The notes: a model not told the origin generated them from the sequence alone. 64,000 bases of DNA from Shinisaurus crocodilurus (GCA_021292165.1 CM037877.1:301770726-301834725); one strand, 5' to 3'; shown: positions 44,093-55,570, counted from the stretch's first letter. A program made the numbers and translations.

Positions 44093-46000
44093 CTCCTTGC
44101 ATACCAGGTAGGCTCCCAACATGGGTGAACCACGTTCAGGCAAGCAACCCGTTTGTCTTCTAAAGTGGTGCCGCTTTTTCCAGAATGTGTTGATCAGTCC
44201 TCGCCTGACTGCTGAGGGCTCCGCATTCAGTTTGCAACCTAAAATGATGGCCCAAATTGACAGAGAAGCAAGTCTCGACTTTTCTGTTCTGTCTTAATAA
44301 TGTATCCTCTTTGCATTGGTTGCAGCCAAGGAAGGTCTTGAGGAAACAAGTGCCACTTCCGGTCCGTGCGACAGATTTGGGAGCGTGGAAGCATTTTAAC
44401 TCCTCTGTCCGGAGGCAAAGGGGATCGCCGCATGTTTGCGCTGCAAGGCTCGGAGCGCAGGCTGTACTGCTGCAGAGGGGCGGCTTCAAGAGTATTCGTT
44501 GCTTGTGTGCATCTTGTATCCAGTGATCGAAAATGCATCGGAAGAAAGCAGCTTTCAGGGGCGCGCCCGCTCTGGCCAGGCTGGGGAAGAAGACCTGTGT
44601 CCACTTCTATTGTTTGGTGAAAGGCAGTGAGACTGAGGGAGCATCCGAGAGAGAGGGGCGTCATCCAACTTTGCCTGATCCAGAATGGTGGTGATGAGGT
44701 CCAGTTCCAGAATTCTTTGGCTTTTGGGATTAAGAGACCACTTGCTGGAGCAGAAGTTGGCATTTCATTACAGCAATTGGCAGAACACTGACGCCAAACT
44801 ACCAGATGCTCCTTGAAGGACTGGGAGAATTGCCCATTTTTATCCAGCAATTATTTTCGTACCAAGCCAGCCTTGCCGAGTCGGAATTATGCTTTCACTG
44901 CTTTGCTATATCCATGCCTGAAGCTGACTGTTCTCATTGAGGAGACAGACAAGAGGCATTTAAAGGGCAAAATCTGCCCGAGCAGCAGAGGAGCATGCTG
45001 GCTAGCAAAAGTGACACCTGCCCACACTGTCTTTGCAGGCACCGTGTAGACTTTTGTCTGCAACTGAACACCTCAGTGACAGCATCCCATGGAAATAAGG
45101 CATAGTCTAGCCTGGCCCAGTTTAAAAGAAACTCCAGCTCTTCAGTTGGAGATAAGATTGCCAACTGACCAGAAGATACACTTGCCTGGTGTCCTTCTGT
45201 GCCATTCACAGCAGCTCAATGTGCAGGAATCAACAGGTTACACAGCATGGGGATAACGTTATCACCTGCCAGTCTTTGCACAGCAAGCTGCCATGAAAGG
45301 CATAGGCACAGTGGCTAGTTGGGAGATTTGGCAACCCAAATTGGAAAAGAAAACAAGGAAAATACCAGTCTCTCATTCTGGTTCGCTGTTGCCGAGGGGG
45401 TCTTCATAAGGCCCTGTGCTATTCCTTGGCAGTGCTCACATGAGGCTGGATCGTTCCCCTAATGTTTGAGTCATGTGAGGTGTAACAACTGTTGAGTGTT
45501 TTCATTTTAACTTAACCCTTTAAAAACAAAATCAGTGCCGCACCTGTTCATGTAATAATTTATTTCCCTCTTTTTCCAAAATGTTGTCCAAAAACTGCTT
45601 ACAACAAGCTTTGACTGGAGAATACATAAATTATCAAACATTTATAAATCAAGTCATTTGTTCTAATAAAAACTGTCAACAGTCACTGTGGTTCCCTAAC
45701 CAGGATGCCTGTTGCTTTTCAAGCCTCTCCTAGCCCTGTTTTAGAAGTGTACAGATTTTTCTTAAAGTGCATAGTTTATGTAAGGGGAGAAATTCAACTT
45801 TTCTTAAGAGCAAAATCTGGATGATGATTATTTTTAAAAAGCACATGCTAAGATGGCCTTGAGCATTTTGTTATCTCTTTCTGTACTGTGCTCAGGAAAC
45901 AAGTCTTTTCTGTGTTTGATAGAAGCACCCAACACATGATATAAAACAGTAGTAGTAGTAGTGTAGTAGTAGTAGTTTTTACATACACACTTTAGGTCAA
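44093..46000. other. intergenic sequence between the SCAN gene and SLX1
   Basis: Open frames at 44.2-45.1 kb have no recognisable domain and overlap on both strands. (TAG)n run at about 45951-45975. No gene is supported. Confidence 0.35.
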
Positions 46001-46004
46001 GTGC

Positions 46005-46130
46005 AAGCAACCTGAGTCCCCCCCAGATCTGGACTAAAACTCCCATAAGCCCCAGTCAGCATGGCCAATGGTCAGGGATTCTGGGAGTTGCGGTCCAAAA
46101 CATCTGAAGGGCATCAGGTTGCCTACCCCC
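46005..46130. mobile_element. palindromic MITE, GGCAACCTGGTGCCC subtype
   Basis: GCAAGCAACCTGAGTCCCCC left, GGGCATCAGGTTGCC right, with ACTAAAACTCCCATAAGCCC inside. Confidence 0.65.
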
Positions 46131-46903
46131 ACTTTAGATTCATGGGCTCTTTTCCCTGTTCTTCTATCTCCAATTGACTGCACTATAGCTATTCAGCGGT
46201 GCAATCACCACAGTTGTCCTGATGCACTCTAGAACATCCAGTTCCTAGCCAGGAAATTCAGGCATGCTGGCTGCAGGAAGGTAGGGGGCTTCTTCTAATC
46301 TAGCCCATCTTGATTCTGTGCTCTTCCCAGAGAATCCAGGAGTCCTGTCCCCCACCCCTTCCCATTTCATAGACATTCCTGCCTGATGCTTGATCCTCTT
46401 GTTTAATCATTCCACTTCAGTAAATTAATTAATTCACTCATTTGTTACATGATTATGGGGCTGGGAGTGTAAAGATCCCAGGTCCAGCTGGGAAAAGGGC
46501 AAGAAGGGACACTTGACTCAAGGGGCCCAGCCCTCTGGGTGGAAAAGGAACTGGACCTGTGCTGACACTCTGTGCTGAGATTCTTGGGTACTTTTCCATT
46601 TTGCCAAAGGGGAAAGGTCAATCTTGATCACTTTTCCTAAAAGGTACGGGATCCTCTTTCACTGTTGCAATTCATTAGCCCAATGTTCCTGCAACATAAA
46701 ATAAAGGAAAGGTAGTTACATAGGATGAAGACATCAGTGGAACCGGTGGAGCTTATACAGGAAGTGATGTGGCCAAATAAAGGGGGCCAGTGCTTAATTA
46801 GCACAGGCAATAAATTATATTGTTGCTGACCAAGAGGGAAGAAAGCTGGTCCAGAGACGTTCTGTGTAAGCCTTTTCTCTTTACACAAGGAGAGGGTTAA
46901 GCT
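46131..46903. other. region 3' of SLX1, unassigned
   Basis: Would contain the SLX1 3' UTR on the minus strand. No clear poly(A) signal was placed. Confidence 0.3.
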
Positions 46904-49666
46904 TCAACAGGGTGTACATCCCCTGCTTGAAAACAATTCACTGAACTGGGTTTCCAGCACAAAGAAGACAAGTCTAGGAATAATGGTGAGAGATCTTTTA
47001 CCTGGGAGGAGGTAGGGTCAGCCTCTAGGTCACCATAACAGCCTTTATGGTGACGAATCAAATCTCCCCAAAGCACAAGATTCTTGCAGCTGAGGAAGAG
47101 GAAAAAAATGCAGGCATCAGTGGGCCTGTTCACACATCTTGACAGCCCACCACGGTTAATCTACTCATGGGGGCTGTTGTGTTGTGCCATGAGTGCCACC
47201 TTTGCATGGCGCCAGGCTTGCTGGGTCATGCAAACCCAGGTGGGCTAGGGGTTGTTTGAGGCTTAGACAACCCTCAAACAACATTAAAACAAGCCATGGG
47301 TTATTTGAGGGTTCTCTAACCCTCAACAACCCCTGCCGCCTGGGTTCGCACATGACAAGCCACAGCAAGCTAACGTCTGTAGGCACCGTGCAAATAATGG
47401 TTCCGGTGGGTGCACGGCACAACGCAACAACCCCCGCAGGTAAATTAAGCCACTGGTGGACTGTCATGTGTGAACCAGGTTATTAGGTATGGCAGTTGGG
47501 GGGGGGGGCAAAGCTAGCATTTAAATACTGTCCACACGACTATGCACAGGGGACGTTGCTTACCCCGGGCATTGCCCTTCTATAGGCAGGAACTGATGAG
47601 GCTCCTTCTCTAGGAAAACTTGAGAGAGGCAAATGATATGAGCAGCCATGGTGCAGCTGGGGTGGAAGCAGTGCAGGGGGGTGTCGCCTTCCCCATCCTG
47701 AAGAGAAAGATTTCAGAATAAAGCCCACAGTTCCTTCCAGCGAATCCCTCCTCGACCCATCCCCACCAAAGTACAGACCAAGAAGAAACTGATACCATGT
47801 CTTGATCCACTAAACCCAGCTCCCCTTTTAGAAGACCCGTGTGTCTTGACCTCCAAGTCCCTGTTCCCCCATTCATATCCAACTCCTTCCTGCCCAAGAG
47901 CATTTCGGAGGCCAAATGCTTGCTTTGAATAAGATAAAACCAACACTCCTCCCAGAAACCTGTTCTCAAAACACCCAGCCACTCAGGAACCCAGACTTCT
48001 AGCCCTTCTCCCCGCCCTAAGCCAGAGTGAACACACTTCAGGCTTCATGCATCTACTTTACTAATTACATTTATATCCCGCCATCTTTCAGCAAGGAACC
48101 AAAGGCAGTGTACATAATCCTCTTCCTCCTCCATTTTATCCTCACAACAACCCTGTGAGGTAGGTTAGGCTGAGAGTCAGTGACTGGTCCAAGTCACCCA
48201 GTGAGCTTCATGGCTGAGTGGGGACTCATAACCCGAATCTCCCCCAGTCCAACACTTTAACCACTACACCACACTGGCTTTGTTTTTGTTTTTTTACTAG
48301 AACCCTCACAGTCAATGTCTGGTTCCCTTCCACCCCACCCACCCCACCCTTCTTCATTACAGCAGCCTAATTTAGGCCAGGGACAGCCTTTTAGTTTCAT
48401 AGATCATAAGAGTTGGAAGGGGCCTACTAGGCCATCAAGTCCAACCCCCTGCTTAATGCAGGAAACTAGAGGAGGGGTCTCCCATCCAAGTAATAACCAG
48501 ACTTGACCCTGCTTAGCTTTCCACGCTCAGACAAGCTGAGCCAGCGTAAGCCACAGGCCTGTTGTTCAACCATCACGATCTGCCAGGACTTCCCGATCTA
48601 CTTTCTGCTCGCCCCTGCTATAAGCCACTCCCTTGATGAAGGATCCTGACATTCCACACTTGCCTGGAACTTTTTCAGACAGATACTACAGCGTCGCTGG
48701 AGTTGCCGCTTGTCCCTCGGACGGCACTGGCTTCACCCCTTTGGCCTCCTTGACAGCTCGGACCTGCCCAAAGGCCACCGGCATGTGTAGAGGAGGCTCC
48801 ATGCCTGCGGGGAAGTCTCTGCAATATTCCTGCTTGAGCCAGCGGATGGTGAGGGGCAGACGGCACCAAGGGGCAGCTTGGAGCATGTGGGCTAAGACGC
48901 GCAGGTGGAAGTCGAACGGCCGCTCCCGGGAGGTGCGGCGGGTAACATGGGTGAGACGGCGGGAGGAGTGCGGGTGCTGCCAGGCCCACTCAAACTGCAG
49001 GAATGACCAAGGGAAAAAAAGCGGGGGGGAGATGGAATTAGCAGAGGTGGGAAGACTGCTAAGGGGGAAAGGCAGCTACGAGCGGAGATTGAGAAGTGCC
49101 TTACCCGCAGAGCAGCCACGTCAGAGGGGAAGCCATGGACAATCAACACCATTTCCCTGCAAGGAGAGAGGAAGGAGCACTCACTTTCCCAGCCTGCAAG
49201 GCTGAGAAAGCCCAGTTCCCAGCATGCACTGGAGCCCTTAGCACAGTTGGCCCTCAAAAATGGGCATGTGAGATGAAGATCCAGACAGAAAAGGTAATTC
49301 TGGGAGGGCCGTAGCTCAGTGGTAAAACACATGCTTTCCTTGCAGAAGATCCCAGGTTCAATCCCCGGCATCTCCATTAGGCTTGGTCAGGGCCAGTCTA
49401 AAATCTTGGGAGAGCCCCTGCCAGTCAGTATTGACCTAGATGACCAATGTTCTGACTGAGAATAAGGCAGCTTTCTCTGTTCCCCTGAATTACCAAGGCC
49501 CACGGCCACTTGTCTTCCAAGCCCCACCACGGCGTTTCCCAGCATTGTGCTGATCTATGCGTCGTTCAGGATTGACAGTGAAGCCAACGTAGACCCTGCC
49601 CTGATAACGGGGGTTGGTGCAGTAGAGAAGATAGACTCCAAAAAAGCTGCGCACTTCCACCACCAT
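46904..49666 (-). CDS. SLX1A: SLX1, structure-specific endonuclease catalytic subunit
   Basis: Six exons (minus): 49494-49666, 49105-49156, 48664-48994, 47564-47697, 47002-47089 and 46904-46945. The protein is 272 aa after one correction; the human form is about 275. SLX1 with SLX4 cuts Holliday junctions and other branched DNA in the nucleus. Exons 1-3 encode the GIY-YIG nuclease: [63 protein letters not shown]. Arg36 and the Glu of FEW correspond to the residues known to be catalytic in the family. Exon 3 ends with [11 protein letters not shown]; exons 4-5 complete the C-terminal RING/PHD-like zinc finger ([21 protein letters not shown]). Intron 3 begins GCAAGT, a GC-AG intron. Exon 3 is one base too long: a CCC at 48714-48716 (GGG in the sense strand) must lose a base for RRCSIC to be in frame, otherwise it stops at PATL*. 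The last exon (13 codons) is the least certain. An acceptor-like CTGCAG just upstream of the start codon implies a 5' non-coding exon. Confidence 0.88.
47125..47487. mobile_element. MITE with CCTG(G)TTCACACAT ends, in SLX1 intron 4
   Basis: Left GGCCTGTTCACACATCTTGA, right inverse CTGTCATGTGTGAACCAGG. The interior has inverted CCTCAAACAAC / GGGTTGTTTGAGG. Confidence 0.7.
48050..48285 (-). repeat. tRNA-derived SINE in SLX1 intron 3
   Basis: Reverse copy of the 23564-23809 family: TTATATCCCGCCATC, CCTCACAACAACCCTGTGAG, GCCAGTGTGGTGTAGTGG head inverse near 48280. Confidence 0.75.
48397..48569 (-). repeat. 5S rRNA-derived SINE with CR1 tail, full length
   Basis: Minus-strand read: CAGGCCTGTGGCTTACGCTG head, GCGTGGAAAGCTAAGCAGGG and TACTTGGATGGGAGACC (5S internal control region), TCCTCTAGTTTCCTGCATTA, then CR1 tail GGCCCCTTCCAACTC and ATGATCTATGAAAC. 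Confidence 0.85.
49303..49485 (+). repeat. tRNA-derived SINE in SLX1 intron 1
   Basis: GAGGGCCGTAGCTCAGTGGT head, CAGGTTCAATCCCCGGCATC, AGTATTGACCTAGATGACCA, AATAAGGCAGCTTTC. Ends about 8 bp before the exon 1 donor (minus strand). Confidence 0.85.
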
Positions 49667-49861
49667 GGCTGCCGCTGATGGTTGAGCAGGTCCGAGAGAT
49701 CTGCAGGCAAGGAGAAAGCCAGTGTTAGAATACAAATCCTGCTCTCTCTCAGTGGTGCCACTGTTTTCCATTGCTACTTCTGCCCATCTGCTGCTCCAAC
49801 ACCTCCCCATTTTCCATCCTGCTCTGGATGGTGAATAAGGTTGCTGTAGTTCCAAGGCGGG

Positions 49862-49985
49862 CGAAGTGTGGCCCTCCAGATGTTTTGGTCTACAACTCCC
49901 ATCATCCTTCACCATTGGCTCTGCTGGCTAAGGCTGATGTGGGAGTCGTAGGCCAAAACCTCTGGAGGGCCACAAGTTGCCCACC
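49862..49985. mobile_element. palindromic MITE, (G/A)AAGTGTGGCCCTCCAGATG subtype
   Basis: GGCGAAGTGTGGCCCTCCAG left, GGAGGGCCACAAGTTGCCC right, TACAACTCCCATCATCCTTC inside. Confidence 0.7.
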
Positions 49986-50439
49986 CCCGCTAGTTTATCC
50001 TGGTGGAGCTCGTGCACCTTTTAAGAGCTGCATGCAAGGCATTAAGTCAACATCACTGCATCTCCATGGTGGGAAGAACTCGACCTGTTGATTTCCTGCC
50101 TGTCAACAGAATTCAATTCCCATCGTAGTAAGGACTGCACACGTTGAACTTCTGCCTGTCGTGCAACACAAAGTTCCCATCATGCACTGCTAAAAAGGGC
50201 AGGGGGGGGCTGGATACAAACCTAGATCCACATTTGGCTTAAGTAGCACTTCCCACCGTGGCTTCTTTTTCCACAAAGGAGCGCCTTGCTTTGCGCCCAC
50301 TTCACAGCTCTAACATTTCCCATCATGCCCTGCGCCTTTCCAACAGCGATCTCCCCATTTCCCATCGACCCCTCTGCTGAGTCTATTATTCTCAATTCCC
50401 GTCATGCACTGCTACACACCCACGCCCCCCTCGGACGCA

Positions 50440-50640
50440 TCTCTCTCTCTCTCTCGAGTACGACCGCCGATCGGTTGTTCCTTAGTAACACTCCCCCCCT
50501 CCTGCTGTTATTTTGAATTCCGCCTCGTTCATATTCAATTGGCTGGTACGAAGAAATATCTCGCCCAAATGGGCACAACCCCCGAGCTGAATGGATGACG
50601 TCATGAGAGCAGGCACGCAGCATAGACTTATTAACAAATA
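50440..50640 (-). promoter_or_regulatory. candidate SLX1 promoter
   Basis: Contains a perfect CRE-type TGACGTCA at about 50596-50603 and an inverted CCAAT (AATTGGCTGG near 50538), in a CpG-bearing stretch about 0.9 kb upstream of the SLX1 start. The implied 5' non-coding exon of SLX1 could begin here. Inference from motifs and position. Confidence 0.35.
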
Positions 50641-50939
50641 ATCAAGAAAAGGTGTAATCGGAATTGATGTTAAAAAAAAAAGGCTGGCCGTACTCAGAAT
50701 CAAACACTTAGTTTTTATAACAAATCTGTACTTCTCTAGCCATTTTTATAATTCTATTACAGGTGCAAAGCAGAGTCGCTGTATCCTTGACGTATCCTAG
50801 GTTTAAACAGCCTCTCTCGAAGATACTGTAGAAAGCGTGCTCAAAATCCCCATTAAGGACTGCGGTGGTATATAACTCTTCAATTTTCCTTCTCTGTGGT
50901 GACTAAAAACTACACGGAAATGACGAAGGGCAACTTATG

Positions 50940-51010
50940 GTCGATCTGATTGGTAAATGAAGATGAAGGACTAACCAGAAACGGAACTGACGTACACCAT
51001 AGGCGAAGTA

Positions 51011-51042
<32 letters not shown>

Positions 51043-51077
51043 TTTTCCCTTTCATTGTGGGTGGTTTTCTATTTAGG
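50940..51077 (+). promoter_or_regulatory. BOLA2 promoter and 5' UTR with (CGG)n
   Basis: Inverted CCAAT GATTGGT at 50948-50954, CRE-like TGACGTAC at about 50988-50995, and a (CGG)n run of about ten units at 51012-51044 inside the probable 5' UTR, ending 33 bp before the ATG. Confidence 0.5.
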
Positions 51078-54000
51078 ATGGAGCCGTCTGCAGTTCTCAG
51101 CGCGGAGGTTTTGCGGGAGCGGCTGCTTCAGGGGCTGGAGGCCGAACATGTGGTAAGTGGGGTAGCTCCCCACTGACCTTTCCTCCCATCCACTCAAAAA
51201 ATAAAATATGGGCTGGTTTTAACTTAATACTGCTCTTGTTTTAAAACTCTTTCTTTAAAAATTGTGATACTCTTGGCTCTATGTTGTCCTTTTGCGCTGT
51301 TGCATTTTATGCTGCTCTTCTGTTTATTTTTTTAATAGCACAATTTACTCAGAAGTCCCATTGAGTTCTATGGGGCTTACTCCCATGTAAGTGGGTGTAG
51401 GACTGCCTCTTAGTCTTTAAATTTCTTAGTTTCAATATTATAGGTATTTGTTTTATTATTGCTTAACATTTCGTTATTGTATACTACCTTGGGAACACGT
51501 TTTGTTTTAAGAGGTGGTATACTAGTATTTAAAATAAATATAGGTATTTTGCTGCTGCAGAACCCACTCTTCCTTCTTCCTCTATAGCTGCTGGACTCCC
51601 CTCTTCTCACATGTTTACTTGGAAGTAAGAGCCACTGTGTTCAGTGTGTTTACTCCCAGGAAGGTGTACACGGGGTTGTAGCCTCACACTATTTGGCTTA
51701 AGCTGCAAATCGTAGCTCTCACTGGGGAATAGGTGTGGTGCTCTTTACAGGCTTTTCCTGCCACCCCCATTTATAAATGTTTTCCTGAGCAGACTTCATA
51801 TAGTGCATCAAATGATGGTTAGGAGTAGCATATAATTAAAGCATTAGGTTCCAAGCATGTGAAACAAAGGCATGAGAAACAAAACCCTATAAAACTAGCT
51901 CAGATCAGAGTGATGATCACCTATGTGCCAGGGCCCTCTGGAAACACTAGCAGCACAATCAAACGCATGTTTATTTGGAAGTATTTTCCACTGGATTCAG
52001 TGGGATTTGCTCCCTAGTAAATGTGCCTAGGATTGCAGCATTGAGCAGCCAAGTGTATTTTGTAGTGGAATTAAAGGGAGTTGGGTGTCTCTTTTGAATG
52101 CCCTGGATAGCATGCACAGGCACCTTGGTACTGAATTATGCATTTGCCTTGCTAATTTTAATTTCTTCCAGGAGGCCCTTGAGGCTGCAATCCTATACTC
52201 ACTTACCTGGAAGTAAGCCTCAGTGAATTCAGTTGAGTCGGGATGTACTAGCTGAAAATCACCCATTTCTTTCTAGGCTTTGTGTCTTGAGTCTGTCAGT
52301 GCTCATTTTATTTCCTAGCACTCTAAAGGTGCACTCCTATGCATGTTTGGACAGATGAAAGTCCTACATTTCTCAGTATCACTTCAGCCAGCCATGCTGG
52401 CTGTGGAATGCTGGGAGTTGTTGGACTTTTCTCTGGCTAAACATGCATAGGATTGCACCCCAAGTCATCCAACACTCCCTTCCCAGGCTCCCTGCATTCG
52501 CTGCCCCCTTTAAAGTATTTCCTTGCAGTCTCTTGGCTGTATCCTGTCTTTCGTATGCTCACTAACACCCCCTTTCCAAGTTTGTTGCTTTCTCCATTTC
52601 CCTGGTCGGGTGGGAGATGTGTGTAGGCGCTCCTTTTTCCTGTCAAGCTATTAAACAGCTTCATGGCATGCCAGTATTTTATCTTCAAATTTGCCAGGAG
52701 GGGACAGCCTGCATTGGATCCTCTTCTAAATAATCTATATTAAACCTTTTCCTCACACCCCGCCTGACACACAAGGAGGTGGAAGACACAACCCCTGGAC
52801 GCTGTGCCACAAGCTTCAAGGTCCTGATAGTTTCCCCGCGTTTCCGGGGGAAAGCACTGCTACAGCGACACCGGTAAGTGGAAAGCTAACTCAGTAGGTG
52901 GTGGGTGAGATGAGACCAATTCTCCCTTCCCCTCAGTGGCTGGAACTATCCTGGCAGAGTCTTCGAAAGATTCAGAATCTGAAGGAAAGTCTAGCAGTGC
53001 AATCCTATACAGGTCTACTCAGAAGTAAGCCCCATTGAGTTCAATGGGACTTACTCTCAGGGAAGTGGGTTTATAGGATTGTAGCCTCAGACTCCGGAAA
53101 CTAGGGATTCTTTGTCTCTCTCTCCCCCCACTGCTGTAACTTCAGTTTCTGACCCTTGCTCATCTGCTGCTGCACTCTATAATTATTTATTTACATTTTT
53201 AATCCCTTCATTCCTCCAAGCTCAAGAGCAGTGCACATGGTTCTCTTATCCTCATAACAGCCCTGTGAGGTGGGTTAGGCTGATCAAGATGGATAAATCA
53301 GTGTTGCATATGGAATTGACCAAATCAATAAGGCAATTTATGGATAATAATACACACAGGGATTGGGATTTTTTTCTTTTACAAATATAGTCCAGACAAT
53401 CCTGACTGGTGATGTTGATTTTCTGGAAAACATTGACTCAGAAAATGTTCAGGTGTCCTAAATAAGGTCTTACTTAGCATGTTGATTTGACTTGTATTTA
53501 GTACACAAAACTAAAGTATGTCATGTTAATTTCAGGTGCTGTTTATGTGTCTTAAATATATTCAAACAAGTCAAAGTGTTATTTGGAAATCATTTTTATT
53601 GGAATACTTGCAAGTATTTTAAGACATGACAAGTCAGTAGCTCAGACTTCCCTTACATTGTTTAAATGTTAAGAAAAAAAATAAAGGCACTGAACTTAAC
53701 ATACCAACAGCCCAAAGAACAATGTAAAAGAGAGATTTCATAGTATGGTTATATGAAAAAAGTTAATTACAAATTTGAAACTGACCGATTTGTTTTTGTA
53801 ACATAGTGAATGGATACTAATAGGCAGAGCAATCCTAAATTTGTGGCTGGGGGGTTCCATAGTGGAAGATCCACCACTTCCCAAGCCCTGCCAGCTTGCT
53901 ATGGCCAGTCTGAGCACCCCTCCACTGATGGAGCAGTACTTCCACTCTATTTTTACACCCCTCAGCAGGTCTTTGGAGTGGGTTAGGATTGCTCTATAAG

Positions 54001-54390
54001 TTATGAACCAATTCCTTTTTAGAAATGGAATTTTTTCCACAGAACACAGCAGCAAATACTTTTCCACCCCACGTCTGACTGCAACATGTGTGCCCTTTTG
54101 AATGTCAATCTGCTTTTTCATGTTTGTTAGAGGTTGTTGTTGGTAGCTAAAAATGTTCTAGTTGGAACTTTAAAACATGCATTACTGTCTAAGGGGCAGC
54201 CTAGAAGCAAGTGGATAATACAGGAAAGTGTTCTTGAATTTCTACTGACTTCCATGCTTTCCTTATCTCTTCTCTGCCTCCCCATAGGCTGGTCAATGAA
54301 GTCTTATCAGAGGAGCTGAAGCACATTCACGCCTTTGAGCAGAGAACGCTGACGCCAGAACAGTGGGCAAAAGAACAAGAAGCTAAGTGA
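51078..54390 (+). CDS. BOLA2: BOLA2, BolA-family Fe-S partner protein
   Basis: Three exons, 51078-51152, 52776-52873 and 54288-54390: 276 nt, 91 aa, close to the human 86. Donors GTAAGT, GTAAGT; acceptors CACAAG and CCATAG; phases 0 and 2 match. BolA2 binds monothiol glutaredoxin GLRX3 and a shared [2Fe-2S] cluster in cytosolic iron delivery. The sequence shows LRERLLQGLEAEHVEVEDTT, the Cys of GRCATSF aligned with the cluster-ligand Cys of human BOLA2, VLIVSPRFRGKALLQRHRLV and the invariant His in KHIHAFEQRTLTPEQW. The second human Cys of the RCSCSF loop is Thr here. ATTAAA at 54555-54560 is a likely poly(A) signal. Head to head with SLX1 and convergent with CORO1A. Confidence 0.95.
51330..51408. 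repeat. AAGCCCCATTGAG-family repeat
   Basis: TTTACTCAGAAGTCCCATTG and TATGGGGCTTACTCCCATG, BOLA2 intron 1. Fragments of the same family follow at 51612-51690, 51955-52042 and 52180-52248. Confidence 0.55.
51612..52248. repeat. cluster of three AAGCCCCATTGAG-family repeats
   Basis: Copies at about 51612-51690 (TTTACTTGGAAGTAAGAGCC), 51955-52042 (GGAAGTATTTTCCACTGGAT ... CCTAGGATTGCAGC) and 52180-52248 (GGCTGCAATCCTATACTCAC). All in BOLA2 intron 1. Confidence 0.55.
52326..52462. mobile_element. palindromic MITE, GCAATCCTATGCA family
   Basis: AAGGTGCACTCCTATGCATG left, ACATGCATAGGATTGCACCC right, with GCCAGCCATGCTGGCTG palindrome. BOLA2 intron 1. Confidence 0.85.
52990..53092. mobile_element. 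reference copy of the AAGCCCCATTGAG-family MITE
   Basis: CAGTGCAATCCTATACAGGT start, TACTCAGAAGTAAGCCCCAT core with inverse AATGGGACTTACT, and TATAGGATTGTAGCC end, the inverse of the start. BOLA2 intron 2. Confidence 0.75.
53195..53290 (-). repeat. SINE fragment
   Basis: CCTCATAACAGCCCTGTGAG and GGTGGGTTAGGCTGA, reversed 3' part of the 23564-23809 family. Confidence 0.55.
53823..53997. mobile_element. MITE with AGAGCAATCCTAA ends
   Basis: CAGAGCAATCCTAAATTTG left and GGGTTAGGATTGCTCTA right are inverted. The interior is not palindromic. BOLA2 intron 2. Confidence 0.7.
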
Positions 54391-54647
54391 GAGGAGCCCC
54401 CTTCCCGGAAAGGCAACAGCCCAGAGACCAAAACGAGGCCCCCGAGAGACGGGAGCAGCAGCCATGGAATGAACTTAAGATGAAGATGGATGGGACACAT
54501 CTGTGTCACTCCAGTGGGAGTACTAGGAGGACTTGAAAGAACATGAAGTGGAAAATTAAAAAAATTGAGACACTTCTGTGTGAATGTCTGTCAATCTAAC
54601 TTGATGTTCTGCTCTGAAGCCTATTTCTCTAACTTCCTTTCCCCAGC

Positions 54648-54780
54648 TGGGTATCCTCCAGATGTGTTGGACTGCAACACCCATCTTCCCCAGCCAGCAT
54701 GGTCATTGACCTTGCTGGCTGGGGATAATGGGAATTGCAGTTCAACACAACTGGAGGGCACCTGGTTGGGGAAGGCTGCA
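54648..54780. mobile_element. palindromic MITE, TTCCCCAACCTGG family
   Basis: TTCCCCAGCTGGGTATCCTC left, GGCACCTGGTTGGGGAAGGC right, directly after the BOLA2 poly(A) site. Confidence 0.8.
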
Positions 54781-55224
54781 ACCCTTCCTACCCTGCTTGT
54801 TTTGGGTTTTTGGGGGTGATGGGACAGTATGTTAAAAAGGTTAGTAGTTTTCCCCCCTTCAGGTTAAAAGCTTCCAATTGAAATTTTAAGTATGTCTGGA
54901 AACATAACAGATTTGGCTTTGTAGGAAAGCATGGAAACAATGCTTGAGAGAGACCCCATCTCTCCACCCCCCAGTTCGCTTGTTAAACATTATTTTTGAA
55001 GCATGGGAACTGTGCTGTCCTAATTAACCTGTACTTTGGGCATGAAGACATGCCACCAGCAGCAATGTATAGCCTTCATCCAAGTTGGCTTTCCTCCACA
55101 AGTGAGAGATGCCAGCTAGACAGTAATATAAAACTTTTATCTTTCTGTATGCATCACAGTATTGGCCACTGAAGAATTGATAAATGAAGTAAGATTGTTC
55201 TAATTAAAGAGGTTGATTGAAGCT

Positions 55225-55570
55225 GAATGGTGGAAGAGGCAGGATAGATAAAAGGAAGTACTACTTCACACAGCACATAGTCAAATTCACTACCACAAGA
55301 TGTAATGATGGCTGGCAACTCGGATGGCTTTAAAAAGGGGCTTAGACAAATTCATGGAGGATAATGCTACCAATGGCTACTAGTCACCTCCATTGTCAAA
55401 GGCAGTATGCATTTCGATACCAGTTGCTGAGGAATATGAACAGGAAGATGGGTTCTGGTCCTGCTTGAGGGATTCCCATAGGCATCTGATTCTCCACTGT
55501 GGGAACAGAATGCTAGACGAGCTAGAGCAGTCAACCTGGATCAGGCCAAAGGCCTATTATTGAAAAGTCA
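55225..55570 (+). repeat. CR1-clade LINE 3' region
   Basis: AAGCTGAATGGTGGAAG, CTACTTCACACAGCACATAG, GGCTTTAAAAAGGGGCTTAG, CAATGGCTACTAGTCAC and GCTAGAGCAGTCAACCTGGA. Confidence 0.6.

Noticed and set aside
44160..45210. Possible additional gene (several frames over 80 codons on both strands)
   Set aside because: No domain, no consistent splice pattern, overlapping frames on opposite strands.
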